Assembly (NCBI RefSeq): GCF_937893305.1
Contig: NZ_CALBGN010000019.1
Span: 62,001 to 126,000, forward strand
Direction of reading: 5' to 3'
Source of the DNA: an uncultured Helicobacter sp.
GTDB lineage: Bacteria > Campylobacterota > Campylobacteria > Campylobacterales > Helicobacteraceae
DNA: 64,000 nucleotides
The position numbers and the translations under genes were made by a program. The notes under the pieces are model-generated. The model did not search any database. It was not told the origin of the DNA and saw nothing but the letters and a program-made list of their open reading frames with translations. Positions 60,728 to 64,000 of the stretch are shown here, piece by piece (the stretch's first letter is position 1; each line of letters begins with the position of its first letter).

Positions 60728-62088
60728 TACAACTCCTTAAAACAGCCACTTAAGCGCGCTTTGATAAACTCTAAAATCTCATCTTTATCAATGATATGTT
60801 TATCATATTTAACCACTGCCACACGCTCACTTTCATTAATATACCACTCCAAAATCCCACTAAGTTGCGCTAAAGGCTCTAAAGAAGCGTTTGTCGTAGA
60901 GTTTGCAAGCGGTAGATATAGGTTTTTTTGCATTGCTGGATTTGCTAAAAATCCAAAAATTAAAATCCACACAAAAGACGCAATCACTACAAAAATTACA
61001 ATAGATAAAATGCTAAAAAATTCATATAAATGCCCACCTAAAAGCGCACCAAAAAAAGAGCCTAAATAGCCAAAAGTGGTAAAAACACCCATTGCGCTAC
61101 CCTTTTGATAGGCTTTGCAATATCGGCTTGCAAGACTTTGCATAATAGGTTCGTGGATAGAAAATCCCACAAAAAATACAAGCACACCAAAAATAAACAC
61201 TGCCTTGCTTTGACTTAACATTAACAAATAGGACAACACAAAAAATAAGATTCCAACAATCATTACTGCCTTAAACTTACCTTTCTTCTCTGCAATAATC
61301 GCTGCTGGAATCATCGCAAAAAACCCTAGTAGGCTTGCTGGGATATATACTTGCCACAAGTCTTCTTTAGGCATATCAAAGCCCTTTACAAGAGCAATTG
61401 GGATCACTAAGAGTGCTAAAGTCATAAAGCCTTTTTGCAAGAAATTCGTTAAATTCATAATTTGTAGATTTTTATTTTTTAAAATCGCACCATACTCGCC
61501 ACTTTTATGCGTAAAGCTATAAGTAATCTTTGGCGCATTTGGCACAGCAACAAAGAGCAAAACTAAACCTAAAAGTGCCAAAAACGCAGTAATCCAAAAA
61601 AGGCTTGGCACGCCAAAGTTTGCTGCAAGAATTGGTCCTAAAATTAAAGCGGTAGTAAAACTTAATGAAATCGTAGCCCCCATAAACGCCATTGCCTTTG
61701 TGCGATTCTCTTCTTTAACTAAATCTGCAATCATCGCACTAATCACGCCTCCAACTGCTCCAGCACCCTGTAATAATCGCCCTAAAATTAACATATAAAT
61801 TTCTTCGCTTAAAGCACAAATTACAGAGCCAAGCGCAAAAATCACAAGCCCTAGCGCAATCATAATCTTGCGCCCAAATTTATCACTTAAAAAACCAAAT
61901 GGAATCTGAAATAACACCTGTGTAAGCGCGTATCCACCCATTGCGATTCCAACTAAAATCGGACTAACTCCCGGAAGTGAGAGCGCATAGAGTGAAAGCA
62001 CAGGCATTACAATAAATAGCCCAAAAAAGCGTGAGCCTAGTATCAAACTTAGCGGCAAACTTTGTTTCACCAAAGAATCTTTTGCCAT
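60727..62088 (-). CDS. MFS transporter of the YajR type
   Basis: The 453-residue protein has twelve membrane helices, the MFS motif A GFLSDKFGRKIMIALG between helices 2 and 3, and motif C near helix 5 (ALILGPILAANFG). A C-terminal soluble segment of ~65 residues ending in VVKYDKHIIDKDEILEFIKARL matches the ferredoxin-like YAM domain of E. coli YajR (454 residues). The substrate is unknown; drug efflux is the usual guess. Its stop overlaps the ATG of the R-M gene. Confidence 0.88.
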   Translation of the reverse strand: MAKDSLVKQSLPLSLILGSRFFGLFIVMPVLSLYALSLPGVSPILVGIAMGGYALTQVLFQIPFGFLSDKFGRKIMIALGLVIFALGSVICALSEEIYMLILGRLLQGAGAVGGVISAMIADLVKEENRTKAMAFMGATISLSFTTALILGPILAANFGVPSLFWITAFLALLGLVLLFVAVPNAPKITYSFTHKSGEYGAILKNKNLQIMNLTNFLQKGFMTLALLVIPIALVKGFDMPKEDLWQVYIPASLLGFFAMIPAAIIAEKKGKFKAVMIVGILFFVLSYLLMLSQSKAVFIFGVLVFFVGFSIHEPIMQSLASRYCKAYQKGSAMGVFTTFGYLGSFFGALLGGHLYEFFSILSIVIFVVIASFVWILIFGFLANPAMQKNLYLPLANSTTNASLEPLAQLSGILEWYINESERVAVVKYDKHIIDKDEILEFIKARLSGCFKEL

Positions 62089-62156
62089 TATTTTAATCCT
62101 TTTTGCTAAAATTCTAAAATTGCAATTCTAGCTAAAAAAACTTACAAGGTAACAAT

Positions 62157-62783
62157 ATGCGCTTAATTTTAGCAACTTCTAACACAGATAAAATCAGAGA
62201 AATCAAAGAAATCTATAACCCTTTATGCAAAGAATTAAAAGCAGAAATTCTAGCTTGGGGTACACTAATAACACCCTTTGAAATTATAGAAGATGGAGAG
62301 AGCTTTAAAGAAAATGCACTTCTTAAATCTAAAGCAGTTTTTAATGCGCTAAAAAATGTTTTAAATCCTAATGATGTTGTGCTATCTGATGATAGCGGGA
62401 TTTGCGTTGATGCACTTGGTGGAAAACCCGGAATTTATAGCGCAAGATATAGTGGCGGCAATGCGGTGGATAATCTTAATTTACTTTGTGCTGAAGTTGC
62501 AAAACTCCCTAATCAAACTTCAAAAGCACATTATTGTGCGTGTATTGGAATCTCTAGCATACAAGGAGATTTTAGCGCACACGGCTTTATGTATGGAAGT
62601 GTAATTAGCACACCTAAAGGAGAGAATGGTTTTGGCTATGATCCAATGTTTATCCCACAAGGCTTTCATCAAACACTAGCAGAATTAAGCAGTGAAGAAA
62701 AAAACGCTATCTCACACCGCACGCAAGCCTTAATGCACGCAAGCTATATTTTGCGCGCATTATCAGACCTACTCCCCACCTAA
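62157..62783 (+). CDS. rdgB: XTP/dITP diphosphatase
   Basis: RdgB/HAM1 removes non-canonical purine triphosphates. The 208-residue protein has LATSNTDKIREIKEI at the N-terminus, VLSDDSGICVDALGGKPGIYSARYSG near residue 75-100, and the late GENGFGYDPMF and SHRTQAL motifs. AAGGTAAC precedes the ATG. It is divergent from yajR and overlaps the next, convergent gene by 15 bases at the stop. Confidence 0.95.
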   Translation: MRLILATSNTDKIREIKEIYNPLCKELKAEILAWGTLITPFEIIEDGESFKENALLKSKAVFNALKNVLNPNDVVLSDDSGICVDALGGKPGIYSARYSGGNAVDNLNLLCAEVAKLPNQTSKAHYCACIGISSIQGDFSAHGFMYGSVISTPKGENGFGYDPMFIPQGFHQTLAELSSEEKNAISHRTQALMHASYILRALSDLLPT

Positions 62784-63110
62784 AAGCGTTCCTTGAATAC
62801 TTTTTTGTAATTCTTGCGCTTGTTTTAAAAGCTTTTTTTGTTCTTCTAGTGTGTCATTTTTGGATTCCACATTTTTAGATTCCGTCTTTTTAGGCTCTGA
62901 CTTTTTGCTATTAATGGAATCCAAAACGCCCATTTTCACAAAAGTGTCTTCATAGTTTTTGCCCCCTTTTTTTACGCGAATATACACTTGTCCGCTTGCT
63001 TGGTCGTATAAATAAGTATCGTCCATATCGTTAAACATTACCCAAGGTTGCGCGTTTAAAAAGCCGCCAAACAATAAGATTCCAAAAATTCCAACTAACA
63101 TTTTATGCAC
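62769..63110 (-). CDS. small exported protein with Lys/Glu-rich tail (113 aa)
   Basis: I set the start at GTG 63110, which has AAAGGTGAT about six bases upstream; an ATG at 63101 would be 14 bases from that site. The product begins with a signal peptide (HKMLVGIFGILLFGGFLNA), so it is periplasmic or secreted. A short domain follows (QPWVMFNDMDDTYLYDQASGQVYIRV), then a low-complexity tail of K/E/S repeats (KKSEPKKTESKNVESKND) and a helical end. Function is unknown. It is divergent from metN. Confidence 0.75.
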   Translation of the reverse strand: MHKMLVGIFGILLFGGFLNAQPWVMFNDMDDTYLYDQASGQVYIRVKKGGKNYEDTFVKMGVLDSINSKKSEPKKTESKNVESKNDTLEEQKKLLKQAQELQKSIQGTLLGGE

Positions 63111-63137
63111 GGAGATCACCTTTAAAAGATTTTTTGA

Positions 63138-63143
63138 TAGAAT
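63138..63143 (+). promoter_or_regulatory. -10 box TAGAAT for metN
   Basis: TAGAAT lies 28 bases before the metN ATG, preceded by a T-rich tract. The ribosome site is TTAGGA. Confidence 0.5.
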
Positions 63144-63171
63144 TGCAAATTTTATCAAACTTAGGAACAAA

Positions 63172-64000
63172 ATGGATTTAATCAAAGTAAAAAATCTCCA
63201 TAAACGCTTTGGAGATTTAGAAGTCTTAAAAAATATTAATTTAAACATCAAAAAAGGTTCTATTTTTGGGCTTGTTGGTCATAGTGGGGCAGGTAAAAGC
63301 ACGCTATTAAGAACTTTTAATGGGCTAGAATCTATAAATAGCGGCTCTATCAATATTGATGGCTTAGAAGTCTCCAAACTTAACTCTAATGATTTGCGTG
63401 CATTGCGTCAAAAAATTGGAATGATTTTTCAGCACTTTTCTTTGTTGCAACGCAAAAATGTGTGGGAAAATGTTGTTTTACCTCTGCAGTGTGCGAAGTT
63501 AAAAATTGACACAAAACAAATTCAAAATCTTTTAGAGCTTGTAGGGCTAGAAGATAAGGCAAATGCTTATCCTAACGCACTAAGTGGAGGACAAAAACAG
63601 CGTGTGGCAATTGCAAGGGCATTAGTGCTAAATCCTATGCTTTTATTAAGCGATGAAGCCACAAGTGCGCTTGATCCAAGTATTACAGGAGCAATTTTAG
63701 AACTTCTAAAAAACATCAATCAAGAATTAGGAGTTACAATCGTGCTTGTAACGCACGAAATGGAAGTGGTAAAAACACTTTGTAAAGAAGCTGCTTTTAT
63801 GGAACACGGAGAAGTCTTAAAAAGTGGCACAATAGAAGATTTGTTTTTATCTCCTGATCCTAAAATGCGAGAGTTTTTAGGAGAAAATGAAATTTTACCA
63901 GAGGATGGACTAAATATCCGTATTTACTTCCCAAAACGCATTGCACAAAATCCTATTATCACGCAAATGGCAAGAGCATTACAAATGGATTTTAGCATTG
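63172..64000 (+). CDS. metN: methionine ABC transporter ATP-binding protein (3' end outside window)
   Basis: The visible 276 codons start at ATG 63172 and run off the window. They encode an ABC ATPase: Walker A GHSGAGKST near residue 39-47, the MetN-type Q-loop IGMIFQHFSLL, signature LSGGQKQRVAIARAL, and Walker B LLLSDEATSALDPS. After about residue 240 the sequence enters an NIL-type domain (ILPEDGLNIRIYFPK), which binds methionine and shuts the transporter in MetN. This supports MetN over other ABC ATPases. metI and metQ would be expected downstream, outside the window. Confidence 0.9.
   Translation, partial: MDLIKVKNLHKRFGDLEVLKNINLNIKKGSIFGLVGHSGAGKSTLLRTFNGLESINSGSINIDGLEVSKLNSNDLRALRQKIGMIFQHFSLLQRKNVWENVVLPLQCAKLKIDTKQIQNLLELVGLEDKANAYPNALSGGQKQRVAIARALVLNPMLLLSDEATSALDPSITGAILELLKNINQELGVTIVLVTHEMEVVKTLCKEAAFMEHGEVLKSGTIEDLFLSPDPKMREFLGENEILPEDGLNIRIYFPKRIAQNPIITQMARALQMDFSI

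Noticed and set aside
1..64000. CRISPR array, tRNA or rRNA genes, complete insertion sequence
   Set aside because: No regular short repeats with spacers, no tRNA-like folds in the intergenic gaps examined, no transposase or rRNA sequence seen.

Overview
The window is low-G+C, gene-dense DNA from an epsilonproteobacterium, almost certainly a Helicobacter of the enterohepatic kind. The gene set supports this: futalosine menaquinone synthesis (mqnC), the bamA-mqnC-ymxG order, flhA next to rpsO, a hydABCDE uptake hydrogenase, hefABC/cmeDEF-type efflux genes, pseudaminic acid genes pseB-pseC-pseF, and a dba-dsbI pair like that of Campylobacter. The species cannot be named from the sequence alone.

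Layout. (1) 0-2.5 kb: end of a membrane protein, a 5-formyltetrahydrofolate cyclo-ligase and RNase Y. (2) 2.5-11 kb: a surface-glycan region with an alpha-1,2-fucosyltransferase, a GT-D/GT2 fusion, a SAM methyltransferase carrying a G10 tract (probable phase variation), wecB, and GT8, GT4 and two-domain GT2 glycosyltransferases. (3) 11-24.9 kb: purN, a DHH phosphoesterase, flhA, rpsO, the coupled chain bamA-mqnC-ymxG-recG, tyrA and dba-dsbI. (4) 25-33.5 kb: an RND efflux system whose outer-membrane gene is separated from its pump genes by an EF-hand protein gene and a small phage-derived module flanked by a ~230-bp direct repeat. (5) 33.6-39.4 kb: pseB-pseC-pseF, a Fur/PerR-family regulator, and a Crp/Fnr regulator divergent from a Tat-exported ferredoxin plus cytochrome b pair with no catalytic subunit. 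(6) 39.4-45 kb: housekeeping genes (yhcH family, sixA, mtnN, fabD, argS, tatA, a pseudouridine synthase). (7) 45-50 kb: purB with raised G+C, a two-gene type II-like restriction-modification pair, a VWA-like protein and a decayed HARE-HTH gene, probably acquired. (8) 50-56 kb: hydABCDE. (9) 56-64 kb: a YaaW-family protein, ttcA, a single-chain nuclease-methyltransferase with a small partner, a YajR-type transporter, rdgB and the start of metN.

Many genes are joined by 1- to 10-base overlaps (TAATG, ATGA), so long co-transcribed chains are likely. Possible examples are flhA through the LOS-type glycosyltransferases, and yajR through the R-M gene to ttcA. No rRNA, tRNA, CRISPR array or complete insertion sequence was recognised. 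The best candidates for undescribed biology are the orphan ferredoxin/cytochrome b module under its own Crp/Fnr regulator, the single-chain R-M gene with its partner, the repeat-flanked phage module in the efflux locus, and the phase-variable methyltransferase.
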